Positions 33,514 through 41,992 of a stretch of 64,000 nucleotides of DNA are shown here, piece by piece; positions within the stretch are counted from its first letter, which is position 1, and the number at the start of each line of letters is the position of its first letter. The notes under the pieces were generated by a model, which saw nothing but the letters and a program-made list of their open reading frames with translations, did no database searches and had not been told where the DNA came from. This stretch comes from Fibrobacter sp. (lineage in GTDB: Bacteria > Fibrobacterota > Fibrobacteria > Fibrobacterales > Fibrobacteraceae): positions 398,207 through 462,206 of the forward strand of contig JAFPWY010000009.1 in NCBI GenBank assembly GCA_017412605.1. The letters run 5' to 3'. A program made the position numbers and the translations under genes.

Positions 33514-35265
33514 GTGTATATGTTTATTGGAAAGAACATCGTAATCATCGGCCTCGGCATGGCGGTGGCAGCTTTTGCTACCAAGTACGAAGGTGAATCG
33601 GCAACCGTTTCGGAAGGTGCCAAAATTGTCAACAATGGTGGGGACTCGGGAACGGGTTACGCCGACATGCAGGAAGGCAACATTTCGTTTGAAGGCGTCA
33701 CCGCGGAAACAGCCGGGAAATACCAAGTGACAATCCACTACAAGGCTCCTGAATTCAAAGCAAACTACATCGCCGTGAACGGTTCGACATCGGGCATCGT
33801 AGATTTCGAAGAAGCTTCCACTTGGAAGGACGTTTCGACAATTGTCACGCTCAAGGCAGGTACAAATACAATCGCCCTCCAGAAATTCTGGGGATGGATT
33901 AGCGTGGACTACATCGACGTGGAACCATACGAATCAGCCCCCTTCAAGCTTTCCGCAAAGCCGGTCACCCCGGAAGCGACCGAGAGTGCGGTAAAGCTCT
34001 ACAGTTTCTTGCGCGAAAACTTCGGCAAGAAGACGATTAGCGGAATCATGACCGGCGACATGAGCGGATACACGCTGGGCGCCGACTTCAAGACCCACGA
34101 CGACGTGAAGTACATCTATACAAGGACCCAGAAATATCCCGTCATCGTCGGGCTGGACTTCTTGTTTGCAACCGGCCCCAAGGCCAACGAAAGCTGGAAC
34201 AAGGAATACACCGACAAGGCGATTTCTATCGCAAAGGGTCTCTGGAAGGCAGGCGGCATTCCCGCGTTCACCTGGCACTGGAAAGACCCTCTCGACAAGG
34301 AAGACGCATTCTACATCCAGGGCGCCGATAACGGGCAGGGATACACGACCTTTGACTTCGCGACCGGATTCAAGCCCGGCACCACCGAATGGAACACCGA
34401 AAGCGCGGCCTACAAGGGAATCGTCGCCGACATCGACCACATCGCCGACTATTTCCTCGAACTGCAGAAAGAAGGCGTGGCAGGAATCTTCCGCCCCCTG
34501 CACGAAGCGGGCGGCAAGTGGTTCTGGTGGAGCATCAATTCGGGCGACCAGTTCGCCGCCCTCTATCGCCTTGTCTATGACCGCATGGTGAAAGTCAAGG
34601 GCGTGAAGAACATGATTTGGGTGTTCAACCCCGAAGGGAGCACCGTCACCTCCTGGGATCCGGGCAGCGAATACTATGACGTGCTCTCCATCGACATATA
34701 CAACAGCGCAAATGACCATTCCAGCAACGCGAGCGCCTTCGACAAGTTCAAGAGCGCATCGAACGGCACGAAGATTCTCGCGCTCAGCGAAAACGGCCCC
34801 ATCCCCGACGTGAACAACATGCACGCCGACGAAGCGGTATGGAGCTGGTGGATGCCGTGGTACAGCACCTGGAGCGGGACCTGGCCCGGACAGACCAAGG
34901 ATGCCGTATGGAAAAGCAATATGGAAGACGAGCGCATCATCAGCCTCGAGGACATGCCCGGCTGGGACAAGTACACGGCGAATATCAGTCCTGATACGAC
35001 CGTAACTCCGCCCGACACAACCGTAACACAGCCCGATACGACAGTAACATCGCCCGATACAACAGTAACGCCACCCGACACAAGCAAGACCCACCTCGCA
35101 AAAACGTTACGCCTGCAAGAAGCAGGGACCATCATAGGAATCTTTGACTTGAATGGACTCTACGTCGGGAACGCCGAAATCAAGAACGCCCTCCCCCGCG
35201 GTCGATACATCGTGCGTTCCAAAGTACAAGGCCGTACAATAAACACGCTGTACATTAAGAAATAA
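33514..35265 (+). CDS. Secreted GH26 beta-mannanase with CBM35 and sorting domain
   Basis: Endo-1,4-beta-mannosidase-type enzyme of 583 residues. A signal peptide (1-20) is followed by a CBM35-like module at 22-138 (YEGESA, GYADMQEGNISF, WGWISVDYIDVEPYE). The GH26 barrel spans about 145-490, with the acid/base Glu329 in FRPLHEAGGKWFWW and the nucleophile Glu424 in LALSENG. A linker of seven-residue PDTTVT(x) repeats (about 492-525) leads to a sorting-type C-terminus (GTIIGIFDLNGLYVG, LPRGRYIVRSKV). The ATG has an AAGGAG site. It probably cuts mannan or galactomannan outside the cell. It is a single-gene unit closed by a terminator. Confidence 0.92.
   Translation: MYMFIGKNIVIIGLGMAVAAFATKYEGESATVSEGAKIVNNGGDSGTGYADMQEGNISFEGVTAETAGKYQVTIHYKAPEFKANYIAVNGSTSGIVDFEEASTWKDVSTIVTLKAGTNTIALQKFWGWISVDYIDVEPYESAPFKLSAKPVTPEATESAVKLYSFLRENFGKKTISGIMTGDMSGYTLGADFKTHDDVKYIYTRTQKYPVIVGLDFLFATGPKANESWNKEYTDKAISIAKGLWKAGGIPAFTWHWKDPLDKEDAFYIQGADNGQGYTTFDFATGFKPGTTEWNTESAAYKGIVADIDHIADYFLELQKEGVAGIFRPLHEAGGKWFWWSINSGDQFAALYRLVYDRMVKVKGVKNMIWVFNPEGSTVTSWDPGSEYYDVLSIDIYNSANDHSSNASAFDKFKSASNGTKILALSENGPIPDVNNMHADEAVWSWWMPWYSTWSGTWPGQTKDAVWKSNMEDERIISLEDMPGWDKYTANISPDTTVTPPDTTVTQPDTTVTSPDTTVTPPDTSKTHLAKTLRLQEAGTIIGIFDLNGLYVGNAEIKNALPRGRYIVRSKVQGRTINTLYIKK
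34990..35085 (+). repeat. 21-bp tandem repeat encoding the PDTTVT linker
   Basis: About five imperfect copies of a 21-bp unit encode PDTTVT(P/Q/S), a flexible linker between the GH26 barrel and the C-terminal domain. Confidence 0.85.
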
Positions 35266-35285
35266 AAATGTACACTCCTCTCCAG

Positions 35286-35316
35286 GATTCCGGCCATTGG
35301 GTCGGAATCTTTTTTA
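35286..35316 (+). terminator. Terminator after the GH26 gene
   Basis: GATTCCG and CGGAATC form a stem followed by TTTTTTA, 20 nt past the stop. It overlaps the stop of the convergent gene. Confidence 0.85.
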
Positions 35317-35931
35317 TTTGGAAAGGCACTGGGCTGTCTTCAAAGTTATGTCCGTTTCCAGCAACTTGCGATTGTCGAAAGCGGTCTTCATCAGCGAGTG
35401 CACGGTATAGGAACCCTTGATGGACTTGAGGACGCACTCGCAGGTGGCCTTGTCCACGTCGCTCTGCTTGAGGCATTCCTTCACGAAAGCCTTGTCCGCC
35501 TCGGGAGGGAATTCCTTGGGTAGGCAGGGTGCGACCATATCGAAGCCCAACTTCTCGAAATCGACACCGGCACCGTCTGCAGAGACCGCTCCGGCAATTT
35601 TACTGATGAGGTCGGGATTCTTGGTGACAAGGTCAAATGCGCAACGGCAAGACTTGTCCGCCTGGGCGGTCCCGAGCCATTCCACGGACTGCGCCGCGCA
35701 CGACTGCACGAAATTGTCCTGGAACAGGGGGCTCTGCAACAGGGCCACAAGAAGTATCATCTCCTCAGTGGACAAGGAGAAACCGGAGGCCTGCTGGCCA
35801 TTGGCGGGGGCTGAAGTTTTCGGGGCTGCTGCGGCCGAGGATTTCGGCGCCGGGGCTGCCAGAGCAGGTTGCGTCGCCAAGGTCGCAGCGACGAGTGTTG
35901 TCGAGAGGATTCCTGCAAAAAATGCGTTCAT
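35314..35931 (-). CDS. Secreted Cys-containing protein, function unknown
   Basis: 205-residue exported protein from ATG 35931. Residues 1-26 are a signal peptide ending ALAAP. An Ala/Pro/Ser/Lys linker follows, then an alpha-helical domain with seven Cys arranged around SCAAQSVEWLGTA, KSCRCAFDLVT, VAPCLP, VKECLKQ and ATCECVLKSI. The spacing suggests disulfide-linked helices, two tandem Cys-x-Cys units about 85 residues apart. The longer frame to 35973 lacks a signal-like start. No family is recognised. The gene converges with the GH26 gene. Confidence 0.72.
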   Translation of the reverse strand: MNAFFAGILSTTLVAATLATQPALAAPAPKSSAAAAPKTSAPANGQQASGFSLSTEEMILLVALLQSPLFQDNFVQSCAAQSVEWLGTAQADKSCRCAFDLVTKNPDLISKIAGAVSADGAGVDFEKLGFDMVAPCLPKEFPPEADKAFVKECLKQSDVDKATCECVLKSIKGSYTVHSLMKTAFDNRKLLETDITLKTAQCLSK

Positions 35932-36027
35932 AAGAGCTCTTTTAAAATGTTCTCTATAAAATATAATGAACATTCTGCCCTAAACGGGTCACGTTCAACT
36001 AAAAGAAGGCAATTCTACTCAGACCCG

Positions 36028-38943
36028 CTAGTCTTTAACACACCGAACAGGAATGCCAACATATTTAGTCATTATTGCTTTGGTCACTTTATCGGAGGAA
36101 CCAATCTCTATGGCATATGTATATCTGGGACCGTCATCTTTCGCGGGGCTTTTATTATCGGCACTCCAAAAATACGCCGTTGAACCAACTGTAGGGGAAT
36201 CATTATTCCTGTAGCTCATGGGTATTGCCGAAAATCCAAAGTCATCCGTACCATTTCCACCTTCGCCATAAGATTTATTCCATCCCGACCTGGACTTTAA
36301 CACCCGACCAGCCGTAGTCATGTCGTTACCTACAGCCGATATTAAGGTATCCCATTCCGCAATGGACGGAAGATGCCAATTTTCGGGGCATACTCCGCGC
36401 ACTCTTTGGGGCAATCCGCAAGAATCAATCCCGAAACCACATTTATTTCCTGTTTCATTGAAAATTTTTAAGGAATCGATAGCCGCAGCCCAAGTGTAAT
36501 ATCGCCCACCGATTTCGCAGCGCGCACTTTTATTACCTTGGCACCAGTTTTTTCCCTTTATGCTAGGCACAAGTGCTGAATCAGCGAAGTTTAGGTTCTC
36601 CGCCATCCAGACTTGATTGCCAATTTTTATTGTTCTGTAAGTTTTCTGGTCTCTCCCGTCCGTCATGGACCCATAATTCAAATTATGGTTCATTCTTAAG
36701 TCAAGAGGGTATTTCCAGTCCCATTTGGTAACATCAATCCATTTGTTATTAATACATCCATATGCAGTATCATTCACAGTCTCAACAAAATACTGCATAT
36801 GTTTTCGACACCCGCCAATCTGACTTTCCAAAACAGACGCGCGTTCCCAACCGGAGGAACTATCTTTATCAGAATCCTCAAAATCACATACATAAACGTA
36901 CTTTTCATTTATACGTCCATTCATCAATGTGCCATCCGTTTGTGCGTTGCAATTGTTTCGAGCTTCATACGTATCGTTATAGATGGCAGGGGCGCGCGAC
37001 CAGCGATAAGCTGTATCGGACAACGAAGCCGAGTTCTTTGAGCATACATAGTAAACATCATTTGCTTTCACCGAACTCGTATCCTTCAATACAGCGATGT
37101 CTCCCGACTCCGTATTCTTTTTCTGAGCACAGGCAAGGCCACCATTCTTATGCAACAAACTATCCAGTTCCGTTCCCCGGCGCCAGTTGTAACCATCATA
37201 CACGTATACAAAAGTCGTATTCAAATTACCATTTTTGACATCACCTTCAGTAAAATTATGTCCCCATGTAGCAGTGTCCTTCTCAATATTGCTCGCAATC
37301 TTCCAGGTGCCGCCATTATTATCAACAACGCAAATATAGCGAGTCTTAGTATTGGTTGCGTCGGTGGGGCTTTGGGTGTAATGAGAACTCATCTGATTTG
37401 TCACATAACGCACCTCGCCATTCTTTGCCACGGGGATGTTGCCCGTGGTTAAGCCTTCCGCAAGACTACCACATACGCCAAGACCCAATTCCTGATACCA
37501 GTAATTTCTCAGGAATGGTTCAAATTTTGCAGCCCTTGCGGAAAGACCCCAGGACTCTATATTTGTGCGGGCTCTACTGAGTCCTCCCGAGGAATCTAAG
37601 GCAGCAGCCCAGTCGGCAATAGCGATTTTCGTAGCTGCAGCGTCCCATTTCCCGGTTTTCTCTATGGCAGATGAAATTTCCGTAAGCAATTCCGTTAATC
37701 CCGCAGAATTACGATTTCCTTGTAACAATATGGAAATTGCAAGAAGAGCGCCATCACCATTATGAGGGCCGGCAATGTCCAAATCTTCCGACAAGCTAAA
37801 GTCCGTTGCATCAATATGGAAGATATCCAGAATTTCTGCTTGCGCCTGACGCTTGGCCTCGTTGAATTTCATTTTTTCCTGAGTCACCAAGTAAATCACT
37901 CGTTCATATTCCAAATGAGTGAGAATGTTAATGTTCACCATATTGCGCAAGTTCATGTCGGCTATTCCCGATAGCGTAATTGGGGCATCCGAAGTGTACC
38001 CCGAAACCTCTTTACGATAGTAGCCCGTAGCCAATAACTTCACATACTGGCTCACCAATTTTTGTGCGGACATTTCAAATTCGCCTTTGTCGTTTAGAAC
38101 TTTTCCATTATAAACATTATCCGTCTGAGCTAGCGTGCGACCATTTTCCAATTCATAGAAAAACACCTTGGAATCCAGAAGAAACGGACCCTTCTGAACT
38201 ACACCCGTGACGCCATCCAATGAAATAGCAATCTTCTCGGAGTCCAGCGAGACAGTTTCACCACCACTGACAGCTCCCGTCGAATCAAGATTGAGCAAAA
38301 CAGCAGAAGCCCCGCAGGTAATCTTTATCTGCGAAGGCAGCGTTGCTATGGAGCACCCTTCGCCAGCTTCACCTTTTTGGCCATGAAGAACAATCCCCAC
38401 GGAGTCTCCCCCGCAAAGCACCTTGAGGCCACGCCCGTCAGGAAGAGGTTCGGTCTCGCAACCGGCACTCGCCAAATAAACAGTATCACCCTTGTCGTGC
38501 ACATAAATGGTGTCGCCCGCAACGTAGACGGTATCAGACTCCACATAGATGGTGTCGCCCGCAACGTAGATAGTATCAGACTTCACATAGATGGTGTCAC
38601 CCGCAACGTGGACAGTATCAGACCCCAGATAGATGGTGTCGCCTGCTATGTAGATGGTATCCGATCCGTTTTTGTTTGATTCCTTTCCCAATGAGCTGAG
38701 CCACTCACCATCTACACATACCCGTATTTCGTTCTCTTTTTTTACCCAAACCATTTCCCCTTCATTATCCGAAGTGCACTTTGGAAGCTTAGAAGCTTTG
38801 TCGACCGTTTCAAGCCCCTCGCTAACATAATTTTCTTCAACGATTGTCTCCGTCGATTCTCCGCATGCCATAAGCGCAAACGGTGCAGCAACAAAAGCCG
38901 ACAAAAGAATGTAGACTAAGGATGTGTGGGCTTTATTTTTCAT
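36028..38943 (-). CDS. Very large FISUMP-domain lipoprotein with GDTIYV-repeat stalk
   Basis: Putative surface lipoprotein of 971 residues with lipobox ALMAC (Cys about 27). A Cys module (LPKCTSDNEGEMVWV, IRVCVDGEW) is like that of the 391-residue FISUMP protein. Residues 93-157 hold 14-residue AGDTIYVxSDTxYV repeats. Residues about 245-495 contain the GVVQKGP module shared with the 709-residue protein (NILTHLEYERV, RQAQAEILDIFHID, SEDLDIAGPHNGDGALLAIS). Residues 500-760 contain several Cys-rich repeats ending in W-x-R-A (YVYVYDGYNWRRGTE, YRWSRAPAI, GWERASVLE). The C-terminal FISUMP domain has GNQVWMAENLNFA, NWHLPSIAEWDTLI and IPVRCVKD. AAGGAG precedes the ATG. Confidence 0.88.
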   Translation of the reverse strand: MKNKAHTSLVYILLSAFVAAPFALMACGESTETIVEENYVSEGLETVDKASKLPKCTSDNEGEMVWVKKENEIRVCVDGEWLSSLGKESNKNGSDTIYIAGDTIYLGSDTVHVAGDTIYVKSDTIYVAGDTIYVESDTVYVAGDTIYVHDKGDTVYLASAGCETEPLPDGRGLKVLCGGDSVGIVLHGQKGEAGEGCSIATLPSQIKITCGASAVLLNLDSTGAVSGGETVSLDSEKIAISLDGVTGVVQKGPFLLDSKVFFYELENGRTLAQTDNVYNGKVLNDKGEFEMSAQKLVSQYVKLLATGYYRKEVSGYTSDAPITLSGIADMNLRNMVNINILTHLEYERVIYLVTQEKMKFNEAKRQAQAEILDIFHIDATDFSLSEDLDIAGPHNGDGALLAISILLQGNRNSAGLTELLTEISSAIEKTGKWDAAATKIAIADWAAALDSSGGLSRARTNIESWGLSARAAKFEPFLRNYWYQELGLGVCGSLAEGLTTGNIPVAKNGEVRYVTNQMSSHYTQSPTDATNTKTRYICVVDNNGGTWKIASNIEKDTATWGHNFTEGDVKNGNLNTTFVYVYDGYNWRRGTELDSLLHKNGGLACAQKKNTESGDIAVLKDTSSVKANDVYYVCSKNSASLSDTAYRWSRAPAIYNDTYEARNNCNAQTDGTLMNGRINEKYVYVCDFEDSDKDSSSGWERASVLESQIGGCRKHMQYFVETVNDTAYGCINNKWIDVTKWDWKYPLDLRMNHNLNYGSMTDGRDQKTYRTIKIGNQVWMAENLNFADSALVPSIKGKNWCQGNKSARCEIGGRYYTWAAAIDSLKIFNETGNKCGFGIDSCGLPQRVRGVCPENWHLPSIAEWDTLISAVGNDMTTAGRVLKSRSGWNKSYGEGGNGTDDFGFSAIPMSYRNNDSPTVGSTAYFWSADNKSPAKDDGPRYTYAIEIGSSDKVTKAIMTKYVGIPVRCVKD
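38473..38668 (-). repeat. 42-bp tandem repeat encoding AGDTIYVxSDTxYV
   Basis: About four and a half copies of a 42-bp unit, very similar to each other at DNA level, encode an acidic and beta-branched stalk near the lipid anchor. Confidence 0.88.
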
Positions 38944-39120
38944 AAAAGCGCTCCTTTTGGGGAAACATTTTTTTTAAAATATATTTAGAATTAAAAAAAT
39001 GCAATACAGCTAATTTTCCATTCAGCAATGTGCACTCCTTTAATTAACAAAATCAAGCAAAACTGTTTAGTGTAATTGGCGAATCCCATGTTTTCAACTT
39101 GCCAAACGGAGGTAATTAGC

Positions 39121-39128
39121 TAAATTTT
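39121..39128 (+). promoter_or_regulatory. TAnnTTTn -7-like box before purC
   Basis: TAAATTTT followed by GG lies 8 nt before the purC ATG. Confidence 0.4.
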
Positions 39129-39136
39129 GGGCCACT

Positions 39137-40021
39137 ATGAGTCTAAAATTTGAAACCCCCATTACCGAAGTTCCGCTGTTCCACCAGGGCAAAGTACGCG
39201 ACATGTACGACCTGGGCGACAGCTTCCTGATGGTCGCCAGCGACCGTCTTTCCGCTTTTGACGTGGTGCTCCCCACCCCGATCCCTGGTAAGGGCAAAAT
39301 CCTCAACCAGCTTTCGCTGTTCTGGTTCAAGCACCTCGGCATGAAGAACCACCTCATCACCGCCGACGTGAACGAATACCCGGAAGTGCTCAAGAAGCAC
39401 GCCGACTACCTCCGCGGCCGTTCCATGATCGTGAAGAAGGCCCACCGCCATTCCGTGGAATGCATCGTGCGTGGTTACATCGTGGGTTCCGGCTGGAAGG
39501 ACTACCAGAAGACCGGCAAGATCTGCGGTCACGTTCTCCCCGAAGGCCTGCAGCTTTGCCAGAAGCTCGAAAAGCCGCTCTACACGCCGAGCACCAAGCC
39601 CGACGTTGGCCACGACGAGAACATCAGCTTCGAACAGACTTTCGATATCGTTGGCGAAAAGGTTGCCACCACGCTCCGTGACATGTCCCTCGACATCTAC
39701 ACGAAGGCCCGCGACTACGCCGCCTCCAAGGGCATCATCCTCGCCGACACCAAGTTCGAATTCGGTGAAATCGACGGCGAAACCATCCTCATCGACGAAG
39801 TGCTCACGCCGGACTCCAGCCGCTACTGGCCGGCCGACAAGTACCAGGTGGGCAAGAACCAGGAAAGCTTCGACAAGCAGTACGTCCGTGACTGGCTCGA
39901 AACGCTCGACTGGGGCAAGACCTACCCGGGCCCGGAAATTCCGCCCGAAGTCGTGAAGAACACGCTCGCCAAGTACGAAGAAATCTTCGTGCGCCTCACC
40001 GGAAAGCAGCCGGAGCTGTAG
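39137..40021 (+). CDS. purC: Phosphoribosylaminoimidazole-succinocarboxamide synthase
   Basis: SAICAR synthetase, which joins CAIR and aspartate in purine synthesis in the cytoplasm. The 294 residues resemble the longer eukaryote/Bacteroidetes-type enzyme. Visible motifs are GKVRDMYDLGDSFLMVASDRLSAFD cut here as GKVRDMYDLG and ASDRLSAFD, NEYPEVL, RSMIVKKAHRHSVECIVRGY, GSGWKDYQKTG, ADTKFEFGEIDG, LIDEVLTPDSSRYWPAD and QYVRDWLE. The start has no Shine-Dalgarno site. The gene stands alone and its TAG stop is at the edge of a heptamer repeat element. Confidence 0.94.
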   Translation: MSLKFETPITEVPLFHQGKVRDMYDLGDSFLMVASDRLSAFDVVLPTPIPGKGKILNQLSLFWFKHLGMKNHLITADVNEYPEVLKKHADYLRGRSMIVKKAHRHSVECIVRGYIVGSGWKDYQKTGKICGHVLPEGLQLCQKLEKPLYTPSTKPDVGHDENISFEQTFDIVGEKVATTLRDMSLDIYTKARDYAASKGIILADTKFEFGEIDGETILIDEVLTPDSSRYWPADKYQVGKNQESFDKQYVRDWLETLDWGKTYPGPEIPPEVVKNTLAKYEEIFVRLTGKQPEL

Positions 40022-40203
40022 AACGCTTGGGTCTAGAAAATAGAGACTAGGGGCAAGTGAATAAGAATCACGCACTTCGTGCGTCAATATAAGACGGCGA
40101 AGCCGTGATATTTCTCCCTAGCCCCTAGATCCTAGATTCTAACCCCTAATTCCTCATACCTCAAAGGGGCTTTAGCCCCGACCTCATCGCCCACCGCTCT
40201 CCG
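40019..40203. repeat. Opposed-arm heptamer repeat element 3 (NCCTAGN words)
   Basis: The left arm has TCTAGAA, AATAGAG, ACTAGGG. The right arm has CCCTAGC, CCCTAGA, TCCTAGA, TTCTAAC, CCCTAAT, TCCTCAT. Then comes a minus-strand run GCGGAGA, GCGGTGG, GCGATGA. Hairpins CGCAC-TTC-GTGCG, ACGGC-GAA-GCCGT and GGGGCT-TT-AGCCCC are embedded. It fills the gap between convergent purC and the 228-residue protein gene. Confidence 0.85.
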
Positions 40204-40890
40204 CTACTTTTTCGTCAAGCGGAGTATTCCTTGCTTGTTGTATTCGGGGCTGTCTTTCGGGAAGGGGTTTTTCGCTTCGGCGCGGAGCACGTAGGCTTCG
40301 CCTTCGCCAATGTCCACCTCGGAGCCGGACTTGGCGGGAATGCCGTCGCCATAGAGGGCATCCGCAGCCAGGAGCAATGCACTTTCCGCATTCTCGACCG
40401 ACTTCGCGAGGCAAAGGTCGGGCAAAGAGAACGCCGCCATGCCCAGCGTATAGACAACGTTGTCCCCTTCCACGAAGTTGATCCACGTGTCCATGGGGAA
40501 TTCCGCATCGCCGAGCACTTCGCGGAAGCGGGCGGCCGTCCAGGCGGTTCCGGACTGCTGCATGTACACGCCAAGAGCGCCTGCTGCAAGGATTTTCAAA
40601 ATGGCAGAATCCACCTGGCTCACGTCGTCGATGGACTTGACTTCGCCCAAGAGGAACAGGAGCGACTTGTGCGTATCGATTGCCGCCGATTCTTCGGGCG
40701 TGACGGTGTCGTTTTCGGCAAACAGGCCCGAGAGCCCCGCAGCGGCGGCCTGGCGCACCACGTTAAATTGCACGCCGCAACCCGGGATGATGACGTTTGC
40801 GGTATCCTTGTCGATAGAGACGAAGTCCGTAACCTTGAACGGTTCGTCACAGGCGACGTTCAGCGGGAAGGCAAGCACAAACTGCGGCAT
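40204..40890 (-). CDS. Conserved hypothetical cytoplasmic protein
   Basis: 228 residues without signal peptide or membrane helix. It begins FVLAFPLNVACDEPFKVTDFV and has CGVQFNVVRQAAAAGLSGLFA, LFLLGEVKSIDDVSQVD, GALGVYMQQSGTAW, DTWINFVEGDNVVYTLGMAAF and a C-terminal GEAYVLRAEAKNPFPKDSP. It recalls DUF4261-type proteins, but I am not certain. The AAGGAG site lies inside the end of the upstream glycosyltransferase gene, one base separates stop and start, and it is the last gene of a four-gene envelope operon. Confidence 0.72.
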   Translation of the reverse strand: MPQFVLAFPLNVACDEPFKVTDFVSIDKDTANVIIPGCGVQFNVVRQAAAAGLSGLFAENDTVTPEESAAIDTHKSLLFLLGEVKSIDDVSQVDSAILKILAAGALGVYMQQSGTAWTAARFREVLGDAEFPMDTWINFVEGDNVVYTLGMAAFSLPDLCLAKSVENAESALLLAADALYGDGIPAKSGSEVDIGEGEAYVLRAEAKNPFPKDSPEYNKQGILRLTKK

Positions 40891-40891
40891 G

Positions 40892-41992
40892 TCAAATTCT
40901 CCTTAAAATTTGGGTGACGGCATCCGACAAAAGCGTATTTTTGGATTGTCGGGGCAATTCAACAACATCGGTCCGTTGCAAGGCGCCCATCAGCGAATCC
41001 ACGGTCAAGGCATCCTCTTCCATAGATACCGCATAACCGGCGGCGGAAAGGTCTGCAGCCAAGACGACCTGTTCATACTGTCCGGGAGTCGGCACAAAGA
41101 TGCATCGCGCACCAAGCAAGGCCATGTCCATCACGGTGCTGTAACCGCCACGCGAAATAACCCAGCCGGCCCTAGAAATCACCTCCGCGAATTCTCGCGT
41201 CGGCAGATGATTGTAAAAAGTCACGTTCCCTTCGGTCCAAGTTTTCTGCGAAGACGCGGGCTTGCCCAGAATGACGGCATGCTTGCCGGGAATCTGCGAG
41301 AGCACGGAACGGAGCCTCGACTCAAAGCGCGAACGCGCAGGTTCCACACCGGACACCACGGCAACAACATCCAAGTCCTTCGCAGCAGACTGCGGCGATG
41401 CAGGGACCAAATCCGATAACATCGAGAATCGCGAAAGCGGGCCCACGAACTTGAGCGGACGCGGGCAAGAATCCACATGCGAAAGTTTTCCCGCATAGCC
41501 GGGGAACTCGGGAACGTCGGGCACCCAGACTTCGTCAAAGCGCGACATGACCGAAGCGTGCCAGGCGGCACCGAACGCCTCGAACATTCGGAGCATCTTC
41601 GGGAAAGCAATCCGGCACTGATGCGTCATGTAGACGCTCTTCGCCTTGCGGGAACGAAACGCGAAGCGGTTGTCCGACACCAAAATGTCGTAGCCGTGGC
41701 GCTCGACCATTTCTTCGGCGTAATGGTGTTCCGCGCGCATGACGGCGTTCAAGTGGGCGCTGTTCTTCAGCAGCCAGAACGCCATGTTGTAGCCATGTTT
41801 GGGATAGACAATGTTGTAAGACGGCGCCAAGCGCTGCCGTACATCGGGAAACATCTCGCGCAATATGGCCGCATTCCCCTTGGTGACGGCAATTTCTACA
41901 TCGCAGCCCTTTTCCAGGAATTCACGGACAACTGGCGCACATCGCGTCGCATGTCCAAGACCCCAGTCCAGCGGCGCGACGAGAACTTTCAC
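40892..41992 (-). CDS. MurG-like glycosyltransferase (family 28-type)
   Basis: GT-B fold glycosyltransferase of 366 residues. The N-terminus VLVAPLDWGLGHATRCAPV is the hallmark of MurG/UDP-GlcNAc-type and MJ1255-like enzymes. The C-terminal donor site reads VISRAGWVISRGGYSTVMDMALLGARCIFVPTPGQYEQ. The start is GTG 41992, which follows directly on the TAA stop of the upstream membrane glycosyltransferase gene, so the two are coupled. It lies in an operon with phospholipid-acylating and GT-C genes, which points to envelope glycolipid synthesis. Acceptor and donor are unknown. Confidence 0.85.
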   Translation of the reverse strand: MKVLVAPLDWGLGHATRCAPVVREFLEKGCDVEIAVTKGNAAILREMFPDVRQRLAPSYNIVYPKHGYNMAFWLLKNSAHLNAVMRAEHHYAEEMVERHGYDILVSDNRFAFRSRKAKSVYMTHQCRIAFPKMLRMFEAFGAAWHASVMSRFDEVWVPDVPEFPGYAGKLSHVDSCPRPLKFVGPLSRFSMLSDLVPASPQSAAKDLDVVAVVSGVEPARSRFESRLRSVLSQIPGKHAVILGKPASSQKTWTEGNVTFYNHLPTREFAEVISRAGWVISRGGYSTVMDMALLGARCIFVPTPGQYEQVVLAADLSAAGYAVSMEEDALTVDSLMGALQRTDVVELPRQSKNTLLSDAVTQILRRI

